DNA of 55,022 nucleotides from an uncultured Prevotella sp. (lineage in GTDB: Bacteria; Bacteroidota; Bacteroidia; Bacteroidales; Bacteroidaceae). Of the stretch, positions 1 to 7,214 are shown in pieces. How positions within the stretch are numbered: position 1 is the first letter of the stretch; each line of letters begins with the position of its first letter. A model generated the notes under the pieces. The model searched no databases. It was not told where the DNA came from and saw only the letters and a list, made by a program, of their open reading frames with translations. The translations under genes and the position numbers were made by a program. The stretch is from positions 1 to 55,022 of the forward strand of contig CAMHDT010000002.1 in the NCBI GenBank assembly GCA_946183985.1, written 5' to 3'.

Positions 1-211
1 CTTTTGATGCTCTCATGCAATGTTGCAACTGCTTGGCACTCATGTAGAGTTCGTCACTGGCAAGGATAATGGCGTTTACCTGAGCGAAAAGCATCATCCT
101 TTCCTCTACCTTTCCGATGGCGAAAGGCTGGACGGACGAATAGCCCTTCTGTCTAATGTCAGACAAAACGGCGGTTATCTGCGACTCTATCGTATTTCCC
201 TGTGTTTCCAT
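1..211 (-). CDS. Unknown protein, N-terminal part (runs off the window)
   Basis: An open frame reads leftward from an ATG at 209-211 for 70 codons to the window edge without a stop. The protein begins METQGNTIESQITAVLSDIR and continues with a segment around GKVEERMMLFAQVNA. A perfect -7 box (TATCTTTG, minus strand, 222-229) lies about 10 bases before this ATG, so the start is well supported. The plus-strand frame across the same bases has no promoter and looks like its shadow. I do not recognise the family. Its position beside phage/plasmid-type replication genes suggests a mobile-element accessory protein, which is inference only. Confidence 0.6.
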   Translation of the reverse strand, partial: METQGNTIESQITAVLSDIRQKGYSSVQPFAIGKVEERMMLFAQVNAIILASDELYMSAKQLQHCMRASK

Positions 212-221
212 AATCTAGATG

Positions 222-229
222 CAAAGATA
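222..229 (-). promoter_or_regulatory. -7 promoter element (TATCTTTG) for the truncated gene
   Basis: The minus strand reads TATCTTTG, matching the Bacteroidota -7 consensus TAnnTTTG. The leader before the ATG at 211 is very short. Confidence 0.6.
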
Positions 230-313
230 CAATAAATTATCGGCAAAGCAGTCATTGAGCACTAAAAAATCACAAAAATTAAGAGGAGTGGCGGAAAGTA
301 CTGGATAATTGTG

Positions 314-321
314 TATATTTG
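314..321 (+). promoter_or_regulatory. -7 promoter element (TATATTTG)
   Basis: TATATTTG matches TAnnTTTG and lies 20 bases before the ATG at 342. It argues against a start at 309, which would be upstream of the transcription start. Confidence 0.5.
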
Positions 322-341
322 CAGTTATAAAACTGAAAAAT

Positions 342-1466
342 ATGGAGGACAAGATAGATTGCTTATTGGACATGATTCCACAAGAAAGCCACTTCTATTA
401 TTATTTTAGGGGTAGCTGGACAAATGGTAAAGAAGGTTCCATCACCGATTCTAACGGTCATGGTGTTTATCGCTTTTACCCTTTAATTAGGGATGAGAAT
501 GGGAATCGGATAGATGCTGAGATTGATTTTGATGACTACGACACCAACCCAGTAGTAGCTATCGGAATTGTTGCTTATTGGCTTCATTACCGCAAGAACA
601 ACGATCGTTTAGCTTCTTATACAACGTGGTCAAAAGATGAAGAGCGTAAGAACACTCTAAAGATATTCAATGATTATACAGAGGATAAGCTCAAACAATA
701 CGTTGAACGGGAACAGTATTCACCCTCCAGTTGGCGACGGGACTTGGAGATGGAATTCTATACAGACTTTATTATCCGCAACGAAGAGCCTCTGAACGAA
801 CAGTCCAAAGCACTGTTTGAATACATTACTAAGGATGACCGCAAACTTGTGGAAGAAGTAATTGAAGAATACATGAAGTATCTGAAAATTAAAAAGGCCG
901 AATATAAGAAGAAAAAACCAAGGATGAATAACGAACTGACTTCATTTGTTCCTACTGGTCAGACCTTTGTAAAGACAAGTAAGATAACAGATATGCAGTT
1001 GACACTCATTATGCAACGCCTGTCGATGGCAAACAAACTCGATCCAGACTGTCTTGCTGACGATTGGCTGAAGCTGTTCTCAGGAATGGATTGCTCATTT
1101 ACAATGAAATGGCTAGGGACACCAGGTGAACTTCGCGACTTGTTTAAAGCTCTAACGGAACCAATTAAAAAGGGAAAGACCGGATATGTAACTCCAAATT
1201 ATAACTATCAGCAAATTGTGCTTTCACACTTCGTGGATAAAGATGGACAGCCATTCTCTAGATTAAAAGGCCAGAAGAGCATCGAATCATTCCAACCGAT
1301 CATTGATGACTGCATTTTCACGATACAATGTATGACAGAGAGAATGACGACAGTCATGAAGGAAATTATTCGCGAACACCGAAAAGAACTGGAAGAACAA
1401 GGTTTTATTTATAACACCACAGCAGCTAAAATGGATGATAAGCAAAGAGTAAGAAACAAGTTGTAA
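342..1466 (+). CDS. Hypothetical protein of a mobile-element region
   Basis: The frame encodes 374 residues from the ATG at 342. An in-frame start at 309 would precede the -7 box at 314-321 and is rejected. The protein is hydrophilic, has no signal peptide or membrane segment, and has a lysine-rich stretch near the middle (KIKKAEYKKKKP). I recognise no catalytic motif. A hairpin with a T-run follows at 1518-1541, so it is probably a single-gene transcript. The base composition is more AT-rich than the core genes further right, which fits acquired DNA. It precedes a helicase and a primase and may belong to the same element. Function unknown. Confidence 0.7.
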   Translation: MEDKIDCLLDMIPQESHFYYYFRGSWTNGKEGSITDSNGHGVYRFYPLIRDENGNRIDAEIDFDDYDTNPVVAIGIVAYWLHYRKNNDRLASYTTWSKDEERKNTLKIFNDYTEDKLKQYVEREQYSPSSWRRDLEMEFYTDFIIRNEEPLNEQSKALFEYITKDDRKLVEEVIEEYMKYLKIKKAEYKKKKPRMNNELTSFVPTGQTFVKTSKITDMQLTLIMQRLSMANKLDPDCLADDWLKLFSGMDCSFTMKWLGTPGELRDLFKALTEPIKKGKTGYVTPNYNYQQIVLSHFVDKDGQPFSRLKGQKSIESFQPIIDDCIFTIQCMTERMTTVMKEIIREHRKELEEQGFIYNTTAAKMDDKQRVRNKL

Positions 1467-1517
1467 CCAAGTTGTATACCATATGAACATTACTAAAAAT
1501 TTTCATAAGTAACAACG

Positions 1518-1545
1518 AGCAGGCATATATCATGGCCTGCTTTTT
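1518..1545 (+). terminator. Rho-independent terminator after the 342-1466 gene
   Basis: Arms AGCAGGC (1518-1524) and GCCTGCT (1535-1541) enclose a 10-base loop and run into a T-stretch. The ATG at 1532, the upstream limit of the next frame, lies in this loop, which argues against it as a start codon. Confidence 0.7.
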
Positions 1546-1666
1546 CATTGCAACGATTTCTAAAATTCAACAAGGTATACCTGATTGGCTACCAAATGGT
1601 AAACCTAAATCATATTTTTCTCCGTGTCAATGGAATCCTGCATTAAGGCAGTGTTTCCAAAGACAT

Positions 1667-3133
1667 ATGAAAAATAAAGATTTTGAAAAGGACCTTCTTG
1701 GTCAGGAGTTAGAAAACGAGAGTAACTTACTGGACGTTCAGCGCAAGGAGCGTGAACACCAAAGGGTGAAACTGGTGATGCAGGCTATCCTCAAAGCGAT
1801 AGTCAGCAAGGAACAGGAGATGGCAGCCATCAAGGAGGCTGCTGGCGGCAAGTGTCAGAAGCAGTTGAAGCAGATGGTGGAGGACGAGGTGCTGCGTTGT
1901 GCCGACGGAGTGCTCTGGTGCCCCGATTATTCACAGCGTCCGCACAGCGACCAACTGATAGACTGCTATGTCGGCAGTCATTGGATGAGAGTGCCTTCTC
2001 CACAATGGAAGGACTTCGTTAACGACTGCGCAGAACGTTGTGGTCTCCCCATGGAACTACGCAAAGACGAGAACTACATGGAGGGGCTTTACAAGGGGAT
2101 GGCCTTCCGCATCTTCAAGTATGTAGAGGCGACTGACAGTGGCGACAAGATTCTGCTTAACTTCCCCAATGGTACGTTGGAGATTGGCAGCGACGGAAGT
2201 ATTGTTAAGCGTGAGCATCGCCGTGAAGACCTGTTCTACTATTGCCTGCCCTACAACTATGACCCATCGGCGGAGTGTCCCTTGTGGCTGAAATTTCTCG
2301 ACGAGATGTTGCCAGACCCGAAGGCACAGCAGATGCTTGGCGAGTACATCTGCTACATTTTGATGCGTAGCCACCGCTTAGAAGTGATGCTCTGGCTGTA
2401 TGGCAGTGGCGGAAACGGAAAATCGACAGTCTTGCGTACTCTGATAGCACTATTGGGGGCTGAGAACATCAGCGAGATTAGTCTGGAACATCTCACGCAG
2501 GATGTCATCATGCGTGCAGAGTTTGAACACAAACTGCTAAACTGCTCGTCGGAGGCTGGCGACAAGATCAACTCATCAGCACTGAAACAGATAGTGTCGG
2601 GCGAGGCAGTACCGGTAATGCTGAAATACGAGAACCCGCGTTACATCACCGACTACGGCAAACTTATCGTCAGCACCAATACTATGCCGAAGCCGGAACA
2701 GACCGATGCATTCTTCCGTCGCACCAAAATCCTGCCGTTCCTGACAACCATCACGCCTGAGAAGAAGGACACGAAGTTGGCTGAAAAACTACAGGGTGAG
2801 TTGGCTGGCATCTTGAACTGGACACTCGGTTTCATGCCCGATTTGCTGAAGCGCGGTGCTATCACAAGCTGCGAAAGTAGTGAACAGGCATTGGAAGAGT
2901 ACCGTCTTTCGACCGACAGCGTGAAGGCGTTCCTCCACGAGAAACTTGAAAAGTCGGATAGTTATACGGATGGGAAGGTAATCTTCAATGCGTATAAAGA
3001 ATTCTGTGATGAAGCGCGTCTCTATGCGCTACAGCGCAACACATTCTATATCCGACTGAATGACCTGACGAAACTTGGTGACAAGAAGAATGGTCGCACA
3101 TGGCGTTTCCTCCTTAAAATCGTAGAGTCATGA
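1667..3133 (+). CDS. Phage/plasmid-type helicase (P4/D5 family)
   Basis: The 488-residue product from the ATG at 1667 carries a clear P-loop, GSGGNGKST (about residues 246-254), followed by the conserved stretch of P4/D5 superfamily-3 helicases: a segment with LNCSSEAGDK, then LIVSTNTMPKP and the FFRRTKILPF region. The C-terminus looks like the winged-helix domain usual for this group. In the family these ATPases unwind DNA at element origins. The frame is open back to an ATG at 1532, but that codon sits in the preceding terminator hairpin, so I prefer 1667. The 3' end overlaps the primase gene by 4 bases (ATGA), so the two are translationally coupled. Start site uncertain; family call confident. 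Confidence 0.85.
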   Translation: MKNKDFEKDLLGQELENESNLLDVQRKEREHQRVKLVMQAILKAIVSKEQEMAAIKEAAGGKCQKQLKQMVEDEVLRCADGVLWCPDYSQRPHSDQLIDCYVGSHWMRVPSPQWKDFVNDCAERCGLPMELRKDENYMEGLYKGMAFRIFKYVEATDSGDKILLNFPNGTLEIGSDGSIVKREHRREDLFYYCLPYNYDPSAECPLWLKFLDEMLPDPKAQQMLGEYICYILMRSHRLEVMLWLYGSGGNGKSTVLRTLIALLGAENISEISLEHLTQDVIMRAEFEHKLLNCSSEAGDKINSSALKQIVSGEAVPVMLKYENPRYITDYGKLIVSTNTMPKPEQTDAFFRRTKILPFLTTITPEKKDTKLAEKLQGELAGILNWTLGFMPDLLKRGAITSCESSEQALEEYRLSTDSVKAFLHEKLEKSDSYTDGKVIFNAYKEFCDEARLYALQRNTFYIRLNDLTKLGDKKNGRTWRFLLKIVES

Positions 3134-4197
3134 ACAGCACAAACAATGAATATTTTGACCTTGAGCGCCTGAAGGCCATCTCTGTTGTAGAGGTGGCCAG
3201 GCGACTGGGCCACAAAGTGTGGCGAGCCGGAGTGAACTACAAGATGGTGTGTCCTTGGCACGACGACCACAACCCTTCGTTAGGACTGGTCACTGGTACT
3301 GACAAGAACTTCTGCCACTGCTACGTCTGCGGCAAGGGTGGTTCAACGATCAATCTGGTCATGCAGAGCGAGAACTGGTCGTTCAAGGATGCCTGTCAGT
3401 GGTTGTCGGATACGTTTGGTGTCGGCACCGTGACTTCTAGCCACCGTCTATTACGACCCAAGGAAAAGCCAGTGGAAAAGGAGGTCGTTAAGGAGTTCAA
3501 CTACATCCCCATGGAGATGGTTGACGAACTGGTGACTGTGGAAAATTCACTGTGCCAGTGTCTGATGAAGATGTTTCGTCCTGAAGCAGTGGAATGGCTT
3601 GTGGAGGAATACCGAATTGGCAGTCACCCGATGTGGGGTTTCGATAACTGCACGGTGTTTCCGAACATAGATCATTATGGTCGTGTGTGCAACCTGAAAG
3701 TGCAGCACTATGACACAGACCCTGCATCGCAGCAGTTTGGACACAGTCAGAAGAACCAGTGCTACATGCTGGCAGCCATCTGGAAGAGCGGTGGCAAACT
3801 GCCCAAAGATGGTTGTTACGAAGCCAAGTGTCTTTTCGGAGAACACCTGTTGGAGCGCTATCCTGATTGCATCGTAGCATTGGTGGAGAGTCCGAAGAAT
3901 GCGCTCTACGGAGCACTGGCGTTTCCGAAGATGGTATGGGTGGCCACTGGCAATAAGACGATGCTTCAGCGCAAATACCTGATGCCATTACGCGGTCGTG
4001 ACATAATCGTGATTCCCGATGCTGATGCCGTAAAAGAATGGGCCGACGCCGTGGATGGTATGAAGGATTTGGCCAACTTCACAGTCAGTGATTTCTGTGA
4101 GCGCATGGCTCCAGCAGATCAGCCTAAATTCGACATTGCAGACTACATTCAGCAGGAGCGGATGGCATTAGTGGATGCCGACTGGTCTGATTCCTAA
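3130..4197 (+). CDS. CHC2 zinc-finger primase-like protein with Toprim-like region
   Basis: The 355-residue protein has a DnaG-type zinc finger near its N-terminus. The ligands are C41, H44, C64 and C67, in the contexts CPWHDD and CYVCGKGG. The C-terminal half has a Toprim-like pattern: VALVESPKNAL, then a strand ending in DIIVIPDADAV, similar to DUF6371-type element primases. It probably primes DNA synthesis for the element, working with the helicase whose stop codon it overlaps by 4 bases. A strong hairpin at 4226-4260 ends the unit. No relaxase or integrase is visible in the window, so the type of element cannot be set. Confidence 0.85.
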   Translation: MNSTNNEYFDLERLKAISVVEVARRLGHKVWRAGVNYKMVCPWHDDHNPSLGLVTGTDKNFCHCYVCGKGGSTINLVMQSENWSFKDACQWLSDTFGVGTVTSSHRLLRPKEKPVEKEVVKEFNYIPMEMVDELVTVENSLCQCLMKMFRPEAVEWLVEEYRIGSHPMWGFDNCTVFPNIDHYGRVCNLKVQHYDTDPASQQFGHSQKNQCYMLAAIWKSGGKLPKDGCYEAKCLFGEHLLERYPDCIVALVESPKNALYGALAFPKMVWVATGNKTMLQRKYLMPLRGRDIIVIPDADAVKEWADAVDGMKDLANFTVSDFCERMAPADQPKFDIADYIQQERMALVDADWSDS

Positions 4198-4225
4198 CGT
4201 GAGTTTTCTTGTGAGTTTTTCTGCG

Positions 4226-4268
4226 GCCGTTACAATAGGCGAGATGCCTTTTGTGGCGGCTCTTTTCG
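4226..4268 (+). terminator. Strong hairpin ending the helicase-primase unit
   Basis: Arms at 4226-4240 and 4246-4260 pair over about 15 positions with one mismatch and two G-T pairs, around the loop GAGAT. TCTTTTCGTG follows. It stands 29 bases after the primase stop. Confidence 0.65.
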
Positions 4269-4461
4269 TGTGTCGACCTGAGTTTTCAGAGTTTATCTTC
4301 CATAAACTTCTATTAATCAGTTTTGCTTTTTCTTTTTTATTTGTCAAAAGCTCAGGAAACTCAAATTAATGGTATAAACTGCTGATAATCAGTATTATTT
4401 TTGGAATCTACGAAGACCGAAATTCTCAAAATAAACTCACAGGGATAGAACATTTTCGCGT
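4269..4461. other. AT-rich intergenic stretch without a supported gene
   Basis: Short open frames here lack a -7 box, a ribosome-binding site and protein-like composition. I see no tRNA, transposase or convincing att duplication. It may contain a mobile-element boundary, but nothing in the bases shows it. Confidence 0.4.
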
Positions 4462-4637
4462 CTAATGAAATCTACACGGCAACAGCCTCCTCTGGTCATC
4501 AATACGGTCGGTCATTGCCCCTTGAAGCAACGACTTGATGGTACGAGCATTGAAGTATGGAATTCGAAGTGGTTAGTATCACTAACTGGTTGAATGGCCT
4601 CAAGTCTGTCACGTATGGTTAGTCGGTTATCAGACAT
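4462..4637 (-). pseudogene. Broken small ORF following the nucleotidyltransferase (possible antitoxin/HEPN remnant)
   Basis: A minus-strand ATG at 4635-4637 overlaps the stop region of the nucleotidyltransferase gene and opens a 41-residue frame (MSDNRLTIRDRLEAIQPV...) ending at 4512. Protein-like sequence then continues in a neighbouring frame (ARTIKSLLQGAMTDRIDD...) to a stop at 4462-4464. The second frame is closed upstream by a stop, so the two look like pieces of one gene split by a frameshift near 4560-4590. The position is where a HepT/DUF86 partner normally follows an MNT gene, and the start loosely resembles such proteins. I cannot confirm the family. Confidence 0.35.
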
Positions 4638-4923
4638 AGATTACATCTTTTTCAATGTTTGACTTGAAAAGCGGACGAAGGGAGTCACGGAATCGAACAA
4701 GATCTACCTTGCAATTGAATAATTCTGTCAGCGCTTCATTCAGTTCATACATAATGCGGAGTGTTGGCTTCTTCACCTCCACAACGATGTCAATATCACT
4801 ATCTTCAGTATTCTCGTTTCTTGCAACAGAACCGAAAATGCCAAGCTTAGTGATTCCAAACTTTTGAGAGAAAGTTTCCTTGAATTTCTCCAGTTTGACA
4901 ATACATTCTTGAAGAACCAACAT
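4630..4923 (-). CDS. MNT-type minimal nucleotidyltransferase
   Basis: A 97-residue protein from the ATG at 4921-4923. It shows the minimal nucleotidyltransferase signature GIFGSVARNENTEDSDIDIV: the GS pair and the DxD metal ligands, with the rest of a small palm domain after it. In the known MntA/HepT modules this protein transfers nucleotides to its HEPN partner and so neutralises it. The start is fixed by a -7 box (TATCTTTG, minus) at 4958-4965; an upstream in-frame start at 5031 would precede the promoter. Its stop overlaps a small, apparently frameshifted ORF at 4462-4637, so the module may be decayed with an orphan nucleotidyltransferase left. Confidence 0.8.
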   Translation of the reverse strand: MLVLQECIVKLEKFKETFSQKFGITKLGIFGSVARNENTEDSDIDIVVEVKKPTLRIMYELNEALTELFNCKVDLVRFRDSLRPLFKSNIEKDVIYV

Positions 4924-4957
4924 GTCGCAAATTCTATTATTTCCTATTTTTTCGTTG

Positions 4958-4965
4958 CAAAGATA
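4958..4965 (-). promoter_or_regulatory. -7 promoter element (TATCTTTG) for the MNT gene
   Basis: The minus strand reads TATCTTTG 35 bases before the ATG at 4923, and it sets that start. Confidence 0.6.
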
Positions 4966-5019
4966 GGCAATTATTCTGATAATTCCAAACAAATCAATGA
5001 GAAAGTAGGAAAGTAGTGA

Positions 5020-5124
5020 GCCGTACGACAACCGGCAGTTAGCCGTAATAGAACTGGCAGTTAGCCGTAAGACAACCGGCAGTTAGCCGTAATAGAACTG
5101 GCAGTTAGGCGTGTGATAACCGTC
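5020..5124. repeat. 22-bp tandem array on an 11-bp lattice (array 1)
   Basis: Hexamers alternate in orientation every 11 bases: GCCGTA at 5020, 5042, 5064 and 5086, with a diverged copy GGCGTG at 5108; ACCGGC or ACTGGC at 5031, 5053, 5075 and 5097, with a diverged copy ACCGTC at 5119. Spacers are always 5 bases. The core CGGC faces GCCG, so neighbouring sites form inverted pairs. Two variants of the 22-bp unit alternate. The array lies between the divergent MNT and HU-HIG genes, upstream of both promoters. Confidence 0.9.
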
Positions 5125-5325
5125 GTTTTAATAATTTAATTTTTTCTTGAAAAAAGTGCGGTAATTATTTGGTAGTCTGGAAATTATTTTGTATCTTTGC
5201 ATTGTATTTCAGGAGTGAAATTATCCATTATCCATTATCAATTATCCATTCATAAAAGCGGGAGGGACGACCCGGAGCAGTTCGTCCGAAGAATAGTTTA
5301 ATACCATAAAAAACACATTAAGATT
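5125..5325 (+). promoter_or_regulatory. Promoter and leader of the HU-HIG gene
   Basis: A -7 box (TATCTTTG) lies at 5192-5199. The leader of about 120 bases then contains several near-copies of ATTATCCATT (5220-5252). A small hairpin follows with arms GGACGA (5265-5270) and TCGTCC (5282-5287). The hairpin may tune translation; this is inference. Confidence 0.5.
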
Positions 5326-5802
5326 ATGGCAAACAACAAGATTTCGATGCAGTACGACCTGTATCAGAACAACAACATGGAGTCGAAGGCCTACGGCAAG
5401 TGGTACGCCACACCCGTGGTGACCAACACGCTGAACCTGAAGGGCTTTGCCCGCCACATCCACGAGCACAACGGCACGTACCGCGAGAGCATCATCAAGG
5501 GTGTGATGGACGAGATGGTGGAGTGTCTGACCGAGATGGTGAGCCAGGGCGTGGGCGTGAAGTTGGACGGACTGGGCACCTTCTACCCCACCTTCGAGAG
5601 CAAGGGTGCCGTCAGCCCCGACGAGTTCAGCGTGGCCGAGCACATCGTGGGCGTACACATCCGCTTCCAGCCCGAGGGTTCGAAGGATGAGGAACTGACT
5701 TCGCGCAAGTTCAAGAACAGGTGCTCGCTGCGCCGCCGATTCCCTGCCAGCACCAAGCCCGACGACGAGGGCGGCGACGACAACCAGGGCGGTGGCAACT
5801 GA
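5326..5802 (+). CDS. HU-like DNA-binding protein (HU-HIG family)
   Basis: 158 residues. The central region (KGFARHIHEHNGTYRESII, then VKLDGLGTFYPTFESKGA) matches the fold of Bacteroidota HU/IHF-like proteins. These are longer than classical 90-residue HU and have an N-terminal extension before the helical dimerisation part. After the core comes a basic stretch (KNRCSLRRRFP) and an acidic, glycine-rich disordered tail ending DNQGGGN. Members bind DNA as dimers and bend it. It has its own promoter (5192-5199) and a hairpin after the stop, so it is probably monocistronic. Confident at family level; its specific role is unknown. Confidence 0.88.
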   Translation: MANNKISMQYDLYQNNNMESKAYGKWYATPVVTNTLNLKGFARHIHEHNGTYRESIIKGVMDEMVECLTEMVSQGVGVKLDGLGTFYPTFESKGAVSPDEFSVAEHIVGVHIRFQPEGSKDEELTSRKFKNRCSLRRRFPASTKPDDEGGDDNQGGGN

Positions 5803-5820
5803 TCCAGGGTCTGACTGTGG

Positions 5821-5850
5821 GGGCGGAATGTTAAATACAGACATCTGCCC
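5821..5850 (+). terminator. Hairpin after the HU-HIG gene
   Basis: GGGCGGAATGT (5821-5831) can pair with ACATCTGCCC (5841-5850) with one bulge. No long T-run follows. Confidence 0.45.
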
Positions 5851-5862
5851 TCATTAAACCAA

Positions 5863-5934
5863 CAAAAATCTTCAAAAATCTAACAAAAATGGCTATCGAA
5901 CGGCTTATTTTTGGATGATTTTTGAGGATTTTTG
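5863..5934. repeat. 18-bp inverted repeat between the HU-HIG gene and rpoD
   Basis: CAAAAATCTTCAAAAATC (5863-5880) is complementary, with one mismatch, to GATTTTTGAGGATTTTTG (5917-5934) across a 36-base spacer. Each arm is itself a doubled CAAAAATC/GATTTTTG. Confidence 0.75.
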
Positions 5935-6012
5935 TCTTTGACCCGCACCCGGCTTTTTCTTTTTTTAACTTAAAAAATCACACACACGAGTACAACGTAT
6001 TGATATTTTTCG

Positions 6013-6020
6013 TAACTTTG
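6013..6020 (+). promoter_or_regulatory. -7 promoter element (TAACTTTG) of rpoD
   Basis: TAACTTTG matches the -7 consensus. The leader to the ATG at 6095 is about 70 bases. Confidence 0.65.
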
Positions 6021-6094
6021 CACCGCGAAATTGAGAAGTTTATACGTATAAGCCTAAATATCAGGCAGTTAGTTTAGAAAAGAGGTATCTACAG

Positions 6095-6967
6095 ATGAGA
6101 CAACTAAAGATTCAAAAGAGTATCACCAACCGTTCGAGCGAGGCGCTCGACAAATATCTTGTTGAAATAGGCCGTGCCCCACTGATCAGCATTGACGAGG
6201 AGATTGAACTGGCCCAGAAAATTCGCAAGGGCGGCTTGGAAGGCGAGCGTGCCAAGGACAAACTGGTGACGGCCAACCTGCGCTTCGTGGTGTCGGTGGC
6301 CAAGCAGTATCAGCACCAGGGCCTTACGCTGACTGACCTGATAGACGAGGGCAACATAGGCCTGATAAAGGCTGCACAGAAGTTTGACGAGACCCGTGGC
6401 TTCAAATTCATTTCTTATGCCGTGTGGTGGATACGCCAGAGCATCCTCCAGGCCATTGCCGAGCAGAGCCGCATTGTGCGCCTGCCGCTGAACCAGGTGG
6501 GCTCGCTGAACAAGATCAACCACGAGATCAACCGTTTTGAGCAGGAGAACCAGCGCCATCCCTCGGTGAGCGAACTGGCTGAGATTACCGACCTTGACGA
6601 GGAGAAGATAGGCCAGTCGATGCAGGCCGACAGTCACCATGTGTCGATAGACGCACCCTTCCAGGACGGCGAGGACAACTGCATGCTCGACGTGATGGCC
6701 AGCGGCGACGACAGCCGTACCGACCGCTATGTGGACCACGAGTCGATGGCCCAGGAACTGAACTCGGTGCTGTCGCGGGTGCTCAAGGACCGCGAGATCA
6801 TCATCATCCGCGAGTGCTTCGGCATCGGCTGCCATGAGAAGGGTCTGGAGGAGATTGGCGACGAACTGGGGCTGACACGCGAGCGCGTGCGCCAGATTCG
6901 CGAGAAGAGCATTGCCAAACTGCGCGACTCGGGCAATGCCAAGATTCTGATGAAATATCTGGGATAG
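6095..6967 (+). CDS. rpoD: Primary RNA polymerase sigma factor
   Basis: 290 residues, the short RpoD/SigA form of Bacteroidota that lacks the large region 1.1 of proteobacterial sigma-70. Visible parts in order: region 1.2 (DKYLVEIGRAPLISIDEEIE), region 2 with the core-binding and -10-recognition helices (LIDEGNIGLIKAAQKFD, then FKFISYAVWWIRQSI), region 3, and a region-4 helix-turn-helix (LTRERVRQIREKSIAKL). It should be the sigma factor that reads the TAnnTTTG promoters seen throughout this window. It has its own promoter at 6013-6020. An antisense frame of about 300 codons is a shadow caused by codon bias. Confidence 0.97.
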   Translation: MRQLKIQKSITNRSSEALDKYLVEIGRAPLISIDEEIELAQKIRKGGLEGERAKDKLVTANLRFVVSVAKQYQHQGLTLTDLIDEGNIGLIKAAQKFDETRGFKFISYAVWWIRQSILQAIAEQSRIVRLPLNQVGSLNKINHEINRFEQENQRHPSVSELAEITDLDEEKIGQSMQADSHHVSIDAPFQDGEDNCMLDVMASGDDSRTDRYVDHESMAQELNSVLSRVLKDREIIIIRECFGIGCHEKGLEEIGDELGLTRERVRQIREKSIAKLRDSGNAKILMKYLG

Positions 6968-7005
6968 AGGTGCTTCACTTCTACCAGTAGTCCGAATAAT
7001 CAAGG

Positions 7006-7019
7006 CGGTCGTCTGACCG
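7006..7019 (+). terminator. Small hairpin after rpoD
   Basis: CGGTC and GACCG enclose the loop GTCT. A similar hairpin with loop TTGC lies at 7115-7128. Without T-runs either is a weak terminator at best. Confidence 0.3.
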
Positions 7020-7026
7020 TTAAAAA

Positions 7027-7109
7027 GTTGTCTTGGTTGTCCTAGTTGTCGTTATTACTAAATACAACTGTTGTTTTTTTTGACGACAACTAGGACAACC
7101 TAAAACAAC
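7027..7109. repeat. Inverted repeat whose left arm is three 9-bp repeats
   Basis: The left arm is GTTGTCTTG, GTTGTCCTA and GTTGTCGTT in tandem (7027-7053). Positions 7035-7052 are perfectly complementary to 7083-7100 (18 bp), and the match continues imperfectly to 7109. The 30-base spacer includes a run of eight T. Confidence 0.85.
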
Positions 7110-7145
7110 ATTTTCGGTCTTGCGACCGATTAGCAGAGATAGGCG

Positions 7146-7190
7146 GCACTACCTTTGGCCTATCGGTCTTAGGTACTCCCGCTCGGAAAA
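7146..7190 (+). promoter_or_regulatory. Upstream half of the palindrome/tandem-promoter module (copy 1)
   Basis: A -7 box (TACCTTTG) at 7150-7157 forms the left side of an imperfect palindrome, 7150-7175: arms TACCTTTGGCC and GGTCTTAGGTA around TATC. ACTCCCGCTCGGAAAA follows. The same block occurs at 42656-42696 (minus) and, diverged, at 52436-52475 (minus). A second -7 box at 7227-7234 then drives the DUF5686 gene. Confidence 0.75.
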
Positions 7191-7191
7191 A

Positions 7192-7211
7192 TCCAAAAAA
7201 TATTTGGTTTT
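7192..7211 (+). terminator. Small hairpin plus T-run between the two -7 boxes
   Basis: CCAAA and TTTGG flank a short AT loop, and TTTTT follows. The equivalent place in copy 2 (42630-42653, minus) is a better hairpin, CCAAGA and TCTTGG, also followed by T. This could stop transcripts that start at the upstream -7 box. Confidence 0.35.
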
Positions 7212-7214
7212 TCT

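Noticed and set aside
20..235. 71-codon plus-strand frame at the left edge
   Set aside because: The minus frame has a perfect -7 box right before its ATG, and the plus frame runs through that promoter.
1532..1666. N-terminal extension of the helicase from the ATG at 1532
   Set aside because: That ATG is in the loop of a terminator hairpin and the added residues resemble no known domain. The start at 1667 is preferred, though not proven.
4175..4369. 64-codon frame after the primase
   Set aside because: It overlaps the primase end and the terminator hairpin and has no promoter or recognisable sequence.
4924..5031. Longer N-terminus of the MNT nucleotidyltransferase
   Set aside because: Its start at 5031 precedes the -7 box at 4958-4965 and runs into the repeat array.
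5220..5252. ATTATCCATT repeats as a sixth 22-bp array
   Set aside because: The spacing is about 7-14 bases, not 22, and the sequence is simple A/T repeat.
6104..7003. 299-codon minus-strand frame across rpoD
   Set aside because: It is the antisense shadow of a clear sigma-factor gene, has no promoter and has low-complexity composition.
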